64,000 bases of DNA, from positions 290,206-354,205 of the forward strand of contig NZ_JACIBY010000002.1 in NCBI RefSeq assembly GCF_014195535.1, in the 5' to 3' direction. The stretch's first letter is position 1. The number at the start of each line of letters is the position of its first letter. A program made the position numbers and the translations under genes. The stretch comes from Runella defluvii. GTDB taxonomy: Bacteria; Bacteroidota; Bacteroidia; Cytophagales; Spirosomataceae. Positions 1 through 9,083 of the stretch are shown piece by piece. The notes under the pieces are model-generated. The model made no database searches. It had not been told where the DNA came from and saw nothing but the letters and a program-made list of their open reading frames with translations.

Positions 1-1954
1 ACCAATTGATTACCCCTGCTCCCCGTGCTTGTAAAATAACGGCTTCACCAGGATTAATAAATTGTGCCGATGCTTGTATCTGCACCGAAGGTTTCATCCC
101 TACATCGGCAGTGATAGAATGAGCAATATTCAAACCTGTACGCACAATATAACGATCCCAGCTACCACTTGAATTTCGCTCCCAAGAAGTGGCGTTAAGC
201 GATTCGCCATCGCGGGTAGTGACAAGGGCTACGGTATCTCCCGCCACGTAATCAAACTCTACTCCAATCAAGAATGCGAGGTTATTTTGGCTTAAAAGGT
301 TGATATTTTGGTCAAAAACCACCTTGGTTTCTCGGTTGTTTTTCACATCGTCCAAAATTTTACGCAACGGAATTTCTTTAACTGTCAACTCCGAACCTGG
401 CCCTCCTTGAAAACCGCGGGCATTCCATACTTTAACCCGTACGACGCTTTCCGTTTCGGTACTTTTTGCGGCCTTGGCTACGCCAAATTTCAGGGTTGCA
501 CCTCGTAAATTGGTGTAGCCAAGCGGGTTTGAGTACAACTCTGCTACTGCTTGGGTTCGACGGCTATTTTGTCCTGCAATATATCCCGTACCACCTGTTT
601 GACGTAAGACAGTGCCTGTTCCAGAAAAATTGGTGACGGTAGCGCATAATCCCGCGTTTATTACTTCAACATATTCTGTTCGTACAAGTGGGGCTGACGT
701 TCCAGCCGTGTTTGACACAGTGAGCGTTACCTTAAACTTACCCGCAGTCGTGTACGTTACCGTCGGATTTTGGCTCGTCGAAGTAGCGGGGTCACCTCCT
801 TCAAACTCCCATTTCCAAGCGGTTGGAAAATTGGTAGAAAGATCCGTGAAACGTACTTGTCCACCTAGCAATACCGTACGGTTTTCAGCCACGAAATTGG
901 GAATTGGACTCCCCGATATGAGTTGACCACAGACGTTAGAAGTAAGCAAACTTGCCCGACGCGGACTAACCTCCATGACCGTTCGCATCCGTGTCTTTTG
1001 GTCTTTTGTAAAAATATTAAAACAACCGTCGTCCGAATAATCCATGTAGTTTTCGACCATGTTTGCTCCTCCGCAACTGATACGTCCTTTTTGACAGCCA
1101 CGGCTTTCTGACGCTTGGGTTGGGGTATCGGCACAAAAGTCATCTCCACAAGCGGCATCTCCCCAAATGTGGCGAAGGCCCAGCCAGTGACCTGTTTCGT
1201 GCGTAAGTGTTCTGCCGAGGTTATAAGGTGCTCTCAATAGAGAAAAGCTACCTTTTTGAGAATTTCCAAAATTAGCGTAGTTAATCACAACCCCATCGGT
1301 ACTAGCCGCCCCACCACCCGATGGAATCCCCGACAGTCCCGAACTACTTGGAAACTGGGCATATCCCAACAAGTTATCGTCTTGTGCGGCAAAATCAAGC
1401 ACCCAGATATTGTAATATTTGTTGGGATCCCACGAAGTAGTTGGCTTGAGCGACCCTTCAATGTCAGTACGTGCCCAACTTGTGCGATTTCCATTGACCC
1501 GATCAATACCAGCCTCCGTCATTCGTTGGCCGTTGGGGTTAAATTGGGCCATACAAAACTCAATTTCGATGTCGGCTCCACGGGCGTCATTATTAAAACC
1601 GTTGGTATTTACTCTTCGTCTAAAATCTTCATTAAGCGTCTCTATCTGCGACTGAATTTGCGCTTGGCTGATGTTTCTCCCCACTCCTACTGCTTCTCCG
1701 TTGTGAATCACGTGTACAACAACGGGGATGGTGATAATATCTGCCGCCCCTCTGCTAGATGCCATTTTGGACTTTAGCTCGACCATTTTGCGCTGTAAAT
1801 CACGCTCAAAATCATCAAGGCTACCTTCGCTAGGGAATCGAAGTCGGCGTAGGCTGTCCATTTCCATGGTGGCACAGGGTTCGGGGCGCCGCTGTGCGTG
1901 GGCGGCAAAATTCGTTAGAATAGAAAGGGCAAAAATGTATAGTAACTGGCGCAT
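1..1954 (-). CDS. M43 (pappalysin/cytophagalysin-like) secreted metalloprotease, C-terminus cut by window edge
   Basis: The gene is read from ATG at 1954 leftward and leaves the window after about 651 codons. A signal peptide (MRQLLYIFALSILTNFAAHA) is followed by a catalytic domain with the extended zinc motif HETGHWLGLRH (His252, Glu253, His256, Gly259, His262) and a Met-turn segment NYMDYSDDGC. This is the signature of family M43 metzincins. A PKD-type Ig-like domain follows at about residues 350-420 (WKWEFEGGDPATS, VTLTVSNTAG), and more beta-rich sequence then runs to the edge. Expected role: extracellular or surface protein cleavage; a C-terminal sorting domain may lie outside the window. 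It follows two lipoprotein genes and a SusC/SusD pair on the same strand, which suggests a protein or peptide utilisation locus (inference). Confidence 0.9.
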   Translation of the reverse strand, partial: MRQLLYIFALSILTNFAAHAQRRPEPCATMEMDSLRRLRFPSEGSLDDFERDLQRKMVELKSKMASSRGAADIITIPVVVHVIHNGEAVGVGRNISQAQIQSQIETLNEDFRRRVNTNGFNNDARGADIEIEFCMAQFNPNGQRMTEAGIDRVNGNRTSWARTDIEGSLKPTTSWDPNKYYNIWVLDFAAQDDNLLGYAQFPSSSGLSGIPSGGGAASTDGVVINYANFGNSQKGSFSLLRAPYNLGRTLTHETGHWLGLRHIWGDAACGDDFCADTPTQASESRGCQKGRISCGGANMVENYMDYSDDGCFNIFTKDQKTRMRTVMEVSPRRASLLTSNVCGQLISGSPIPNFVAENRTVLLGGQVRFTDLSTNFPTAWKWEFEGGDPATSTSQNPTVTYTTAGKFKVTLTVSNTAGTSAPLVRTEYVEVINAGLCATVTNFSGTGTVLRQTGGTGYIAGQNSRRTQAVAELYSNPLGYTNLRGATLKFGVAKAAKSTETESVVRVKVWNARGFQGGPGSELTVKEIPLRKILDDVKNNRETKVVFDQNINLLSQNNLAFLIGVEFDYVAGDTVALVTTRDGESLNATSWERNSSGSWDRYIVRTGLNIAHSITADVGMKPSVQIQASAQFINPGEAVILQARGAGVINW

Positions 1955-1987
1955 AGTAATTGTACAAAATTGAGACGAGGCACTAAA

Positions 1988-2476
1988 TTATTTCCCTGTG
2001 GATGTAAATTTAAAACGATAGCTCGCATCAACATCTCCGAAATAATACTCAAGAACCATGGTGTTTTCGGTCAATGTCTTTACGATAAACGGCAACTTAA
2101 AGCTGCCAAACAACCGAGGAATACCCATTTCGAGCGTTGCATTGGCGCTCGTCAATTGCCACACATCTGTGATGAGAATATCTGGCTCCGTGGTACGGCA
2201 TTTGGTTGCCCCGTTGGTGTATTCCATTTTCTTTTCTGCGTTTGCATAAAACACAAACTGGTCGTCGAGTTGACAAGCCTCAAGGACATCGCTTCCTTTT
2301 AAATCATAAGGATCTTTTTCATCAACAATCGTAACCGCACTCAGCACCCACGTTTTCTTTTCAGTACCCGTGAGTAACTGAGAGTAAGTCAACGGCTTAG
2401 GGTCTAACTTTTCGGTACACCCACTTAGCGCACCTATGATTATACCGACGAAGGTAATAAGCATACTTTTTTTCAT
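1988..2476 (-). CDS. Small lipoprotein, lipocalin-like fold suspected
   Basis: A 162-residue protein with a lipoprotein signal peptide (lipobox LSGC, Cys20). The mature part (about 140 residues) has motifs such as KKTWVLSAVTI near the start and a C-terminal YYFGDVDASYRFKFTS. This layout resembles the lipocalin-like lipoproteins common in Bacteroidota loci, but I cannot assign a ligand. It starts 14 bp after the Calx-beta-like gene and ends 33 bp before the protease start, so it is probably cotranscribed with both. Likely site: outer membrane, exported by the Lol pathway. Function unknown. Confidence 0.75.
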   Translation of the reverse strand: MKKSMLITFVGIIIGALSGCTEKLDPKPLTYSQLLTGTEKKTWVLSAVTIVDEKDPYDLKGSDVLEACQLDDQFVFYANAEKKMEYTNGATKCRTTEPDILITDVWQLTSANATLEMGIPRLFGSFKLPFIVKTLTENTMVLEYYFGDVDASYRFKFTSTGK

Positions 2477-2489
2477 CTCTGTAAGGTGG

Positions 2490-3365
2490 TTATTGTGGGA
2501 CGTAGTTTAATGGAATAATGACGTTTGTATCTTTTTTAGTGGCATAACTATATACCTTCATCTTAATATTCAGCGAGATTCGCTTATTGACAGGATTCCA
2601 AACCCCTGTTCCTGACAACGTATCATACCCACTGGCAAATTGCGGAATCACCTGCTGCGGAATGGTCAGGGTATTATTTCCGTTGTCAATAAAATCGAGG
2701 GTTGGTTTTTCGGCTTGGAAACCTACGGGTGCCTCCCAGTTAAAGAATTGTTGGAAACCTACCAATCCAACGTTAATGTTGGAAATGGTATAGCGTTTGC
2801 AATCCGTGCTTGAAATTTCAATATCGGCCAACTGATATGATTGGGTAGCGTTGACGGGCAATTGTCCCGTATAAAGCCCGTCCATCAAACAAGCATCCCG
2901 AATGGTGAACACCATTTTGTTGCCCATACCTCCTTTTCCAAAACCAACTTGTACTTTGTCGGCAGGCTTTACGGCCGTCAAAGCAAACTCAATGGTACTC
3001 GATTCGAGAATGTTATTGGCATTGTTGAGCAGATACAGGGTAATTTCACCAAAACTCTGGCCTACAGGAATAATCACTGTTCCTTTCGTCCCCTCGATGC
3101 GGTAATCTCTGCCTTCACGGGCAGTGCCACCTACCGTATAACTGATGTTGATTGACTCATTGAGTACTGCCCCGCCATTGTGTACTTTGATTTTGATGGC
3201 TTTGGAATAACTTTCCTTGAAACTGAGGGCAGTGTCATTAAAAACCACAAAATTCCCTCCTTGGTAGGTGATTCGTTCTTCTTCACAGCTCGCCAGCCAT
3301 AGCCCCGCCGATACCATCAGAAAAACAAAAATGACTGATTTTATGATTGAATAGTTAGATTTCAT
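2490..3365 (-). CDS. Calx-beta-like surface lipoprotein of the SusC/SusD locus
   Basis: A 291-residue lipoprotein (lipobox LASC, about Cys27). The first part of the mature protein resembles a Calx-beta/DUF1735-type immunoglobulin-like domain: an ordered series of beta strands with SYTVGGTAREGRDYRI and a following strand TVIIPVGQSFGEITLYL. The C-terminal half has no domain I recognise. Proteins of this kind usually sit beside SusC/SusD pairs and act as accessory surface binding proteins (family knowledge). The gene lies downstream of susD on the same strand, but 344 bp of repeat-rich DNA separates them, so cotranscription is uncertain. Confidence 0.75.
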   Translation of the reverse strand: MKSNYSIIKSVIFVFLMVSAGLWLASCEEERITYQGGNFVVFNDTALSFKESYSKAIKIKVHNGGAVLNESINISYTVGGTAREGRDYRIEGTKGTVIIPVGQSFGEITLYLLNNANNILESSTIEFALTAVKPADKVQVGFGKGGMGNKMVFTIRDACLMDGLYTGQLPVNATQSYQLADIEISSTDCKRYTISNINVGLVGFQQFFNWEAPVGFQAEKPTLDFIDNGNNTLTIPQQVIPQFASGYDTLSGTGVWNPVNKRISLNIKMKVYSYATKKDTNVIIPLNYVPQ

Positions 3366-3386
3366 TTTCAGATTTTTAATTTACTT

Positions 3387-3515
3387 TTTCGGTTTTACAG
3401 TTTACTGTTTCGGGTTTATCGTTTGCTGTTTCGGGTTTGCGGTTTGCTGTTTTGCCAATTTCAGTTTCGGGTTTGCCCTTTGCTATTTTGCCAATTTCAG
3501 TTTCGGGTTTATCGT
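3387..3515. repeat. Degenerate GT-rich minisatellite (TTTCGGGTTT units)
   Basis: Variants of TTTCGGGTTT, GTTTGCTGTTT and TTTGCCAATTTCAG alternate here. A 33-bp unit beginning at 3442 recurs at 3478 (period 36 bp) with few changes. The same vocabulary (TTTCGGGTTT, TTTGCCxATTTCAGTTT) makes up the coding minisatellite at 44757-45115, so the two tracts belong to one repeat family. Confidence 0.8.
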
Positions 3516-3549
3516 TAATACGTTGTTTATTAAGTTTCTTTATAATTTA

Positions 3550-3633
3550 CCCGCAGATTTTGGGTGATTAATTCGGCTAATGAGCTTATCTGCGCCAATC
3601 CGCGTTGAATTTTAATCTGCGTTTATCTGCGGG
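3550..3633. repeat. CGCAGAT-type intergenic palindromic element, copy 1
   Basis: The element is bounded by perfect 9-bp inverted ends, CCCGCAGAT (3550-3558) and ATCTGCGGG (3625-3633). Internal sub-repeats are TTATCTGCG, TAATCTGCG and CCGCG. A second, diverged copy lies at 13405-13499 before hemC. It encodes nothing and is probably a dispersed non-autonomous repeat. Confidence 0.75.
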
Positions 3634-3709
3634 ATAAAAAATATCATACTACTTTTCAAACAAGGTATTAATATTCTAAACTTCTAACCTCAAACAGGAA
3701 ACATCAAAC

Positions 3710-5089
3710 CTAATAACCAGGATTCTGCTGACCCGCCAAAGAGGGGTTTCGTTGAATTTCAGTTTGTGGTATTGGCCAAAGTTCATACTTGACGTTCCAA
3801 TTGGTTGAAAAAGCCGACATCACTGCCTGCGCCCGCCCAGTACGTACAAGGTCGTACCAACGGTGCCCTTCAAAAGACAACTCATAAACCCGTTCACGCT
3901 CGATAATACTCAGCATCTCGCTTTGCGTAGCCGTCGTAATCAACGGAGGTTTTGCACTGTCGGCCAACCCGTCACCAGCGCGGGTACGTAACCTGTTAAT
4001 GTCGGCGATGGCCCCCGTTGTACCCGTAATTTTCCCCTGCTGCGCACGAGCTTCAGCCCGAATCAAGTACATTTCTCCCAAACGGAATATGACAAAATTG
4101 CGGTTGCTTTCATCGGCAGTTCCATACTTACGGAGTGTCCAACCATTGTCATTGCCTTTTTGTTTGGTAAAATCAAATACAAGAGTTTGGCTGCGGTTTC
4201 CCGATTCCCTTGACAACAATGACACCACCACTTGGTTGGAAGGAACCACTTCTCGGCGACCTACAAAATAATTATTAATATCTCCCGAATAATCGTTGAG
4301 GGTATATCCAAATTCAAAGATAGACTCTTGGGTAAAATCTTTGGTTACCACGTCATTGTACGAAACCAGCGAATAATTGGTTGAATTAATGAGAAGTGTC
4401 GCATACGCTTCTGCTTGCGCCCAGTTTTTTTGGTAGAGATAATACCGAGCCAATGCAGCACGGGCGGCGTTTTTGGTGGCGTATCCTGCAAACACGTTAC
4501 GGTCTTGCGGGTCGCCATCGGGCAAATCAGCAAGCGCCGCTTGCAAATCTTCCAGCGCCCAAGTCAAAATCTCCTCTTTGGAAGCGCGTGGGATGGTACG
4601 GTTGGTAGCTAATGTCGTTGAAGTGACTTTGGGAATACCTCCGAAAGTATGCGCACCAATAAAATTGGCATAGCCTCGTAAGAATTTTGCTTCTGCCGTC
4701 AGTGCCTTCGCATCAGCCGCTCGCACACTCGCAATGGTTGGAAGGCGCTCAAGCACAAAATTGGCCAAATAAATCGAGCGAAACACACTCCCCCACAAAG
4801 CCCCAACAACCCCGTTGGAAGGGGTAATTTGTTTGGTACCGAGTTCTCGGTAATCCGTAAAAGTTCCTAGGTGAATAATATTATCGGCCGTAAAATCGCC
4901 CGCTTGCACCGTAGGACTTCCAATGCTCCGTGCCGCCGAATACAACCCAATTCGTACCGAAGGCAAATCGCTGGCGGTAGTAAATACAATGTCATCAATC
5001 AGCAAATCAACGGCAGGTGGGTCAAGAACCACCGTGTTACAGGCCGACATCAAAGCTGTTAGAAGGAATGCGTATGATAAACGTTTCAT
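3710..5089 (-). CDS. SusD/RagB family outer-membrane lipoprotein
   Basis: A 459-residue surface lipoprotein (lipobox LMSAC, Cys17) that pairs with the SusC-like receptor encoded 23 bp upstream. SusD proteins cap the TonB-dependent channel and capture oligosaccharides or peptides at the cell surface. The visible family signature is the C-terminal RERVYELSFEGHRWYDLVRT segment, together with TPR-like helices in the N-terminal half (LTAEAKFLRGYANF). The length is slightly below the usual 480-550. A neighbouring secreted M43 protease suggests peptide rather than glycan uptake (inference). No glycoside hydrolase is seen nearby. Confidence 0.93.
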   Translation of the reverse strand: MKRLSYAFLLTALMSACNTVVLDPPAVDLLIDDIVFTTASDLPSVRIGLYSAARSIGSPTVQAGDFTADNIIHLGTFTDYRELGTKQITPSNGVVGALWGSVFRSIYLANFVLERLPTIASVRAADAKALTAEAKFLRGYANFIGAHTFGGIPKVTSTTLATNRTIPRASKEEILTWALEDLQAALADLPDGDPQDRNVFAGYATKNAARAALARYYLYQKNWAQAEAYATLLINSTNYSLVSYNDVVTKDFTQESIFEFGYTLNDYSGDINNYFVGRREVVPSNQVVVSLLSRESGNRSQTLVFDFTKQKGNDNGWTLRKYGTADESNRNFVIFRLGEMYLIRAEARAQQGKITGTTGAIADINRLRTRAGDGLADSAKPPLITTATQSEMLSIIERERVYELSFEGHRWYDLVRTGRAQAVMSAFSTNWNVKYELWPIPQTEIQRNPSLAGQQNPGY

Positions 5090-5112
5090 AAAATTCGGAA
5101 GATTAAAGCTGG

Positions 5113-8100
5113 TTAGAAATTTACGGTTACCCCACCCACAATCGTTTTCACTTGCGGTAACGTAAAGAAGTCGATACCTTGGGCGGCCGTCGAGCCATCG
5201 AGCGTACTTACTTCTGGATCGGCACCCGTGTAGCGCGTCAACGTCCAGAGGTTTGTACCCGTGGCGTACAAGCGTACCGTGCCAAGCTTAATTTTGCTTG
5301 TCCACTTGGCTGGAACGGTGTAACCAATGGCCACGTTTTTAAGACGCAAATACGAGCCATCTTCCACAAGGCGGCTACTTGAGTAACTGTTGTAAGTATT
5401 GTTATACTCATAACGAGGCACGTCTGTAATGTCACCTGCTTTCTGCCAACGGCGCAACGATGCCCGCGTTTGGTTCACCCGTAGGTCTGTGCCTGGGTTA
5501 AGCAAAAACGAATTTCCGTAGTTCATCACACTATTTCCGTACGAAAATTGAAGGAAAGCACTGACATCAAAGCCATTCCAAGAGAATGTGTTTGTCAAGC
5601 CACCTATCAATTTGGGCTGGGCGTTTCCAATCACTTGGGCGTCGTCGGTTGTAATTCGGCCATCGCCATTAAAATCTTCGTACAAGGCATCACCAGTAGC
5701 CACGTCCACCCCAAGGTATTTAAGCCCCCAAAACGTACCAAGTGGCTCACCTACTTTGATGACATTGGTAGCCCCTACGCCTGCCGCTGAGAAACCACGG
5801 TATAGCGGTTGTTCTGAAGCCAGTGATACCACCTTGTTATCATTTCGCGAAACGTTCAAATCAGTTGTCCAACGAAATGCACCATCAAAATTGACCGAAC
5901 GTAAGGTAAACTCAAGCCCTCGGTTTGAGATGCTACCGATGTTCCCTTGAAGCGAGCCAAAGCCCGTAGTTGCAGGTAGTGGTTCGGCAAACAAAAGCGC
6001 ATCGGTCAGGTTGTCATACACTTCGGCCGTGAAACTCAAGCGGCCTTTCCAAAACGCCACGTCCAAACCAATATTGGCTTCCCGTGTCCGTTCCCATTGC
6101 AAGTTAGGGTTACTAAGGCTGTTAGGCCCTACTCCTGAGGAACCGTTGTAAGTAGTGGCATCCCATGTTCCTAAAAATTGGTAGTTTCCGATGCGTTCGT
6201 TCCCTGTATATCCATAACTCGCCCGAAGTTTAATGTCTTCGATAAAGTCCACATCTTTCAAAAAGTTTTCCTCTTTCAAACGCCATCCTACCGAAGCCGA
6301 TGGGAAGAAACCAAATTTGCGGTCTTGTCCAAAACGAGACGAACCATCGTAGCGAGCGGTGGCGCTAAACAAATATTTGTTTTTGTAATCGTATTTTATT
6401 TCTCCAAAACCAGATACTAAACCATTTTGAGTAAAAAACGAACTACCTGCATCTACTACCCCAGCGGATGAAATATAGGTAAACTCATCGCGAGGGAAAA
6501 CACGTCCTTGCACTCCAGAGGTAAGACCTTGCGAATGCAGAAGCTCCCCTCCCACCAATCCACTAATGTGGTGATCTTCCGAAATGCTGGTGTTGTAGGT
6601 CAAAATGGTTGAATTTAAGAAGGTTGCCAACGAAGACGTTCCATACGCCCCGTATCCTTGTCCACCTACAGAAGGTAGGCTTCCGTAAAAAGTGCCAGTC
6701 GGGTTGTAGGTATCTTCTTGCGAACCGTTGTAATCCATGCTAAACTTGGTACGAAGGCGGAGGTTTGGCATGAAAGCATATTCGGCATTTACACCGCCCA
6801 AAAACTTAATCCCGTACGTCAACTGACGCGGCAACAATGCCTCGGCCACGGGATTACCGTTGGGGAAGCCTTGGTAGTTGGGGTCGTTGGGGGTATAAAG
6901 TTTTGATTGTTCGTTGAAAGGGGCATAATACGGTAAGCTACGAAGTGCCGAACCATAGACCCCATCCACGGCATTGTCGCTAAACACACGGCGGTTTTTG
7001 GTACTCCCAATGCTTAGGTTCAGTCCAAATGAAAGTTTAGGAGACGCCTTATGATCGAGGTTAAAAGAACCCGTATAGCGCGCAAAGCGGTTGTTGAGCT
7101 GCACCCCTTCTTCGTCGCGGTAGCTACCACTCAAATAAAAGCGCGTACGGTCGTTGCCTCCCGAAGTAGAAAGTTGGTATTGTTGATAAATCCCTTTACG
7201 AAGTACTTCATCGACCCAATTGGTATTAACCGCATCCGTTACACCAGGAATCAAGCCAAGGGCGTCGGGATCAACCATGTCCTGAAAGCGCGTTTGTTTG
7301 GCGTTAAAATTGGCTACCGCTTCACGTTGAAGGGTCAAAATTTCGCTGGAGCTTAACAAATCTAGCCGCTTAACCACGTCCGAAACCCCACGCTGTACAT
7401 CAAATGTAATATTGGTTTTTTGGTTGGCCTTGCCGCGTTTTGTCGTAATTAATACCACGCCATTGGCTCCTCTTGCGCCATAAATTGCCTTAGCTGAGGC
7501 GTCTTTAAGAACTTGAATGGACTCAACATCGCTGGTGTTAAAAGCCGAAATCGCGTTATCTTGCTGGCCTCCATAGCTAAATTGTGATACGGCTCCGTCA
7601 TACACTGGAATGCCATCGACAATCATCAACGGGCGGTTGGAAGCATTGATTGAGGTATTCCCACGGATAACAACCTTGACCCCGCCCCCAGGTGTTCCAG
7701 ACGCAGCCGATACGCGAACCCCCGCCGCTTGTCCTTGTAAGGCTTGGTCAATCCCCGAAACAGGCAAGTTTTTGAGGCGATCTCCTTTTACGGTTGTCAT
7801 GGCACTAATGACATCCTTTTGTTGGGTGGTTGTGTAACCTGTCACCACGACTTCGTTAAGTTGGGTAGGGCTTTCGAGAAGTTCGACGTTGATGATGGTT
7901 CGGTTCGTGACCACCACCTCTTGACTTAGCATTCCGACAAACGAAAAAGCTAACGTTACTTTACCGTCGGGCACTACAATCCGATAACTACCCTCGGCAT
8001 CTGTCGAAACCCCCGTGGTAGCGCCTTTGAGGGTAACGTTTACGCCTGGCAAAGGCTGCGCGTCGGTAGCAGAAGTGACCTTACCCGTTATCGTACGATT

Positions 8101-8175
8101 TTGGGCCCAGAGTGCTCCATAGAAGCCCAAGGTCATGCTTAGAATGAAGAAAGACTTGCGTAACAATTGATTCAT
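5113..8175 (-). CDS. SusC/RagA family TonB-linked outer-membrane receptor
   Basis: A 1020-residue TonB-dependent transporter. In order: signal peptide (1-25), a carboxypeptidase-regulatory-like domain (about 27-112, ITGKVTSATDAQPLPGVNVT), a plug domain (about 115-235, with ALQGQAAGVRVSAASGTPGG and RPLMIVDGIPVYDG), and a long 22-strand barrel ending in GGVTVNF. It imports oligomers through the outer membrane using TonB energy, together with the adjacent SusD. The N-terminal layout is that of the SusC subfamily, not of siderophore receptors. A promoter is placed at 8280-8312. No anti-sigma factor lies beside it, so regulation may come from elsewhere. Confidence 0.95.
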   Translation of the reverse strand: MNQLLRKSFFILSMTLGFYGALWAQNRTITGKVTSATDAQPLPGVNVTLKGATTGVSTDAEGSYRIVVPDGKVTLAFSFVGMLSQEVVVTNRTIINVELLESPTQLNEVVVTGYTTTQQKDVISAMTTVKGDRLKNLPVSGIDQALQGQAAGVRVSAASGTPGGGVKVVIRGNTSINASNRPLMIVDGIPVYDGAVSQFSYGGQQDNAISAFNTSDVESIQVLKDASAKAIYGARGANGVVLITTKRGKANQKTNITFDVQRGVSDVVKRLDLLSSSEILTLQREAVANFNAKQTRFQDMVDPDALGLIPGVTDAVNTNWVDEVLRKGIYQQYQLSTSGGNDRTRFYLSGSYRDEEGVQLNNRFARYTGSFNLDHKASPKLSFGLNLSIGSTKNRRVFSDNAVDGVYGSALRSLPYYAPFNEQSKLYTPNDPNYQGFPNGNPVAEALLPRQLTYGIKFLGGVNAEYAFMPNLRLRTKFSMDYNGSQEDTYNPTGTFYGSLPSVGGQGYGAYGTSSLATFLNSTILTYNTSISEDHHISGLVGGELLHSQGLTSGVQGRVFPRDEFTYISSAGVVDAGSSFFTQNGLVSGFGEIKYDYKNKYLFSATARYDGSSRFGQDRKFGFFPSASVGWRLKEENFLKDVDFIEDIKLRASYGYTGNERIGNYQFLGTWDATTYNGSSGVGPNSLSNPNLQWERTREANIGLDVAFWKGRLSFTAEVYDNLTDALLFAEPLPATTGFGSLQGNIGSISNRGLEFTLRSVNFDGAFRWTTDLNVSRNDNKVVSLASEQPLYRGFSAAGVGATNVIKVGEPLGTFWGLKYLGVDVATGDALYEDFNGDGRITTDDAQVIGNAQPKLIGGLTNTFSWNGFDVSAFLQFSYGNSVMNYGNSFLLNPGTDLRVNQTRASLRRWQKAGDITDVPRYEYNNTYNSYSSSRLVEDGSYLRLKNVAIGYTVPAKWTSKIKLGTVRLYATGTNLWTLTRYTGADPEVSTLDGSTAAQGIDFFTLPQVKTIVGGVTVNF

Positions 8176-8497
8176 GTAAACGTATTTTATAAATCAGGCG
8201 TTTCGGAAAAAAATTAGCTATTAGGTTAGAAAAAATATACGAATTGGGCTAATTGTCGGCGTTTTTGCGGCTAGACAAACAAAGCTACTTTCAGTAAACA
8301 ACTGATAATCAACAAAGTTTATCTAAAAACAAGCACCATCTTCGCTACGTGGCTTAGTTGCTGGCGAAAAGTTAGACAAAAAAGTCAGGCAAAAACAGGC
8401 TTATCCAAATTATTTGTACTTTTAAGAACGAAAGATTCTACTGAATGTTTTGCAAAGTACTGTATCTAATTTTGGGATAATTAACGACGGCTTTAAG
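8176..8497. other. Divergent intergenic region between susC and a redoxin gene
   Basis: This 322-bp gap separates the divergent susC (minus) and redoxin (plus) genes. It contains the susC promoter candidate at 8280-8312 and an A/T-rich susC leader of about 95 bp. For the plus-strand gene only a partial -7 element (TACTTTTA, near 8415) is seen. No structured RNA was recognised. Confidence 0.5.
8280..8312 (-). promoter_or_regulatory. Bacteroidota-type promoter of the susC operon
   Basis: On the minus strand the -7 element TAGCTTTG (8280-8287) matches TAnnTTTG exactly. A TTG (8310-8312) lies 22 bp upstream, within the 17-23 bp range of this promoter class. It is followed by a leader of about 100 nt before the susC start at 8175. 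Confidence 0.55.
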
Positions 8498-9004
8498 ATG
8501 GTTTGGTCAAAGTTGCTTTTATTCATATCGTTCTATCTTTGTGGGTTAGCAGCTCATTCTCAGGGGCGTTTGTTCGTTTTTTATGATACCGAGTGTCCAA
8601 TTTGCCAAAAAACGACCAAACGATTACAAGAAATGTACGATAAATATGGCCAAAACGTTGCGTTTACGGCCGTTTTTTCCACCAAGTCTCTTAAAAAGTC
8701 GGAAGTAAAAGCTTTTGCCAACGAATACCAATTTACATTGCCCTTCGTAATAGACCGAAAACATAAGCTGGTCGAACGGTATGACGCACGCACTACCCCC
8801 GAGGTTGTATTACTAAATGCACAAGGCCAAGAAGTGTATCGCGGGGCGGTTGACAACCAATTTTTTGGACTTGGGAAATACCGTCCTAAAACCACCGAAT
8901 TTTATCTCCAAAATGCACTTGAAGCGCTTGTTTCAGGAAAACCTATCGTACCTGCTCGCACCGAAGCCGTAGGCTGCCTCATTAACCGTAAAAAAAGTAG
9001 CTGA
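8498..9004 (+). CDS. Secreted thioredoxin-fold protein (redoxin)
   Basis: The start at 8498 is chosen because it places a clean signal peptide (MVWSKLLLFISFYLCGLAAH) at the N-terminus; a start at 8450 would bury it. The mature protein begins with FVFYDTECPICQKTTKRL, a thioredoxin-like CPIC motif on the first helix. The TTPEVVLLNAQGQEVYRG segment carries the usual cis-proline strand. A periplasmic disulfide or peroxidase-like role is plausible, but the CPIC motif alone does not separate an oxidase from a reductase. The next gene, nadE, starts 79 bp later. Confidence 0.75.
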   Translation: MVWSKLLLFISFYLCGLAAHSQGRLFVFYDTECPICQKTTKRLQEMYDKYGQNVAFTAVFSTKSLKKSEVKAFANEYQFTLPFVIDRKHKLVERYDARTTPEVVLLNAQGQEVYRGAVDNQFFGLGKYRPKTTEFYLQNALEALVSGKPIVPARTEAVGCLINRKKSS

Positions 9005-9083
9005 AAGTTTTAGCCCCCGATACGCTGATAAAAAGGGACAACTTTGCACCTTTGCAGGGATTTTATAAACCATTCTTTCTGCT

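Larger units (their letters stand above)
3366..3709. other. 344-bp gene-free gap filled with repeats
   Basis: Between the susD stop and the downstream lipoprotein start there is no gene. The part from about 3385 to 3515 is a degenerate minisatellite of CGGTTT/TTTCGGG units. The part at 3550-3633 is a palindromic CGCAGAT-type element. Both are listed separately. No convincing promoter was seen for the lipoprotein gene. Confidence 0.7.
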
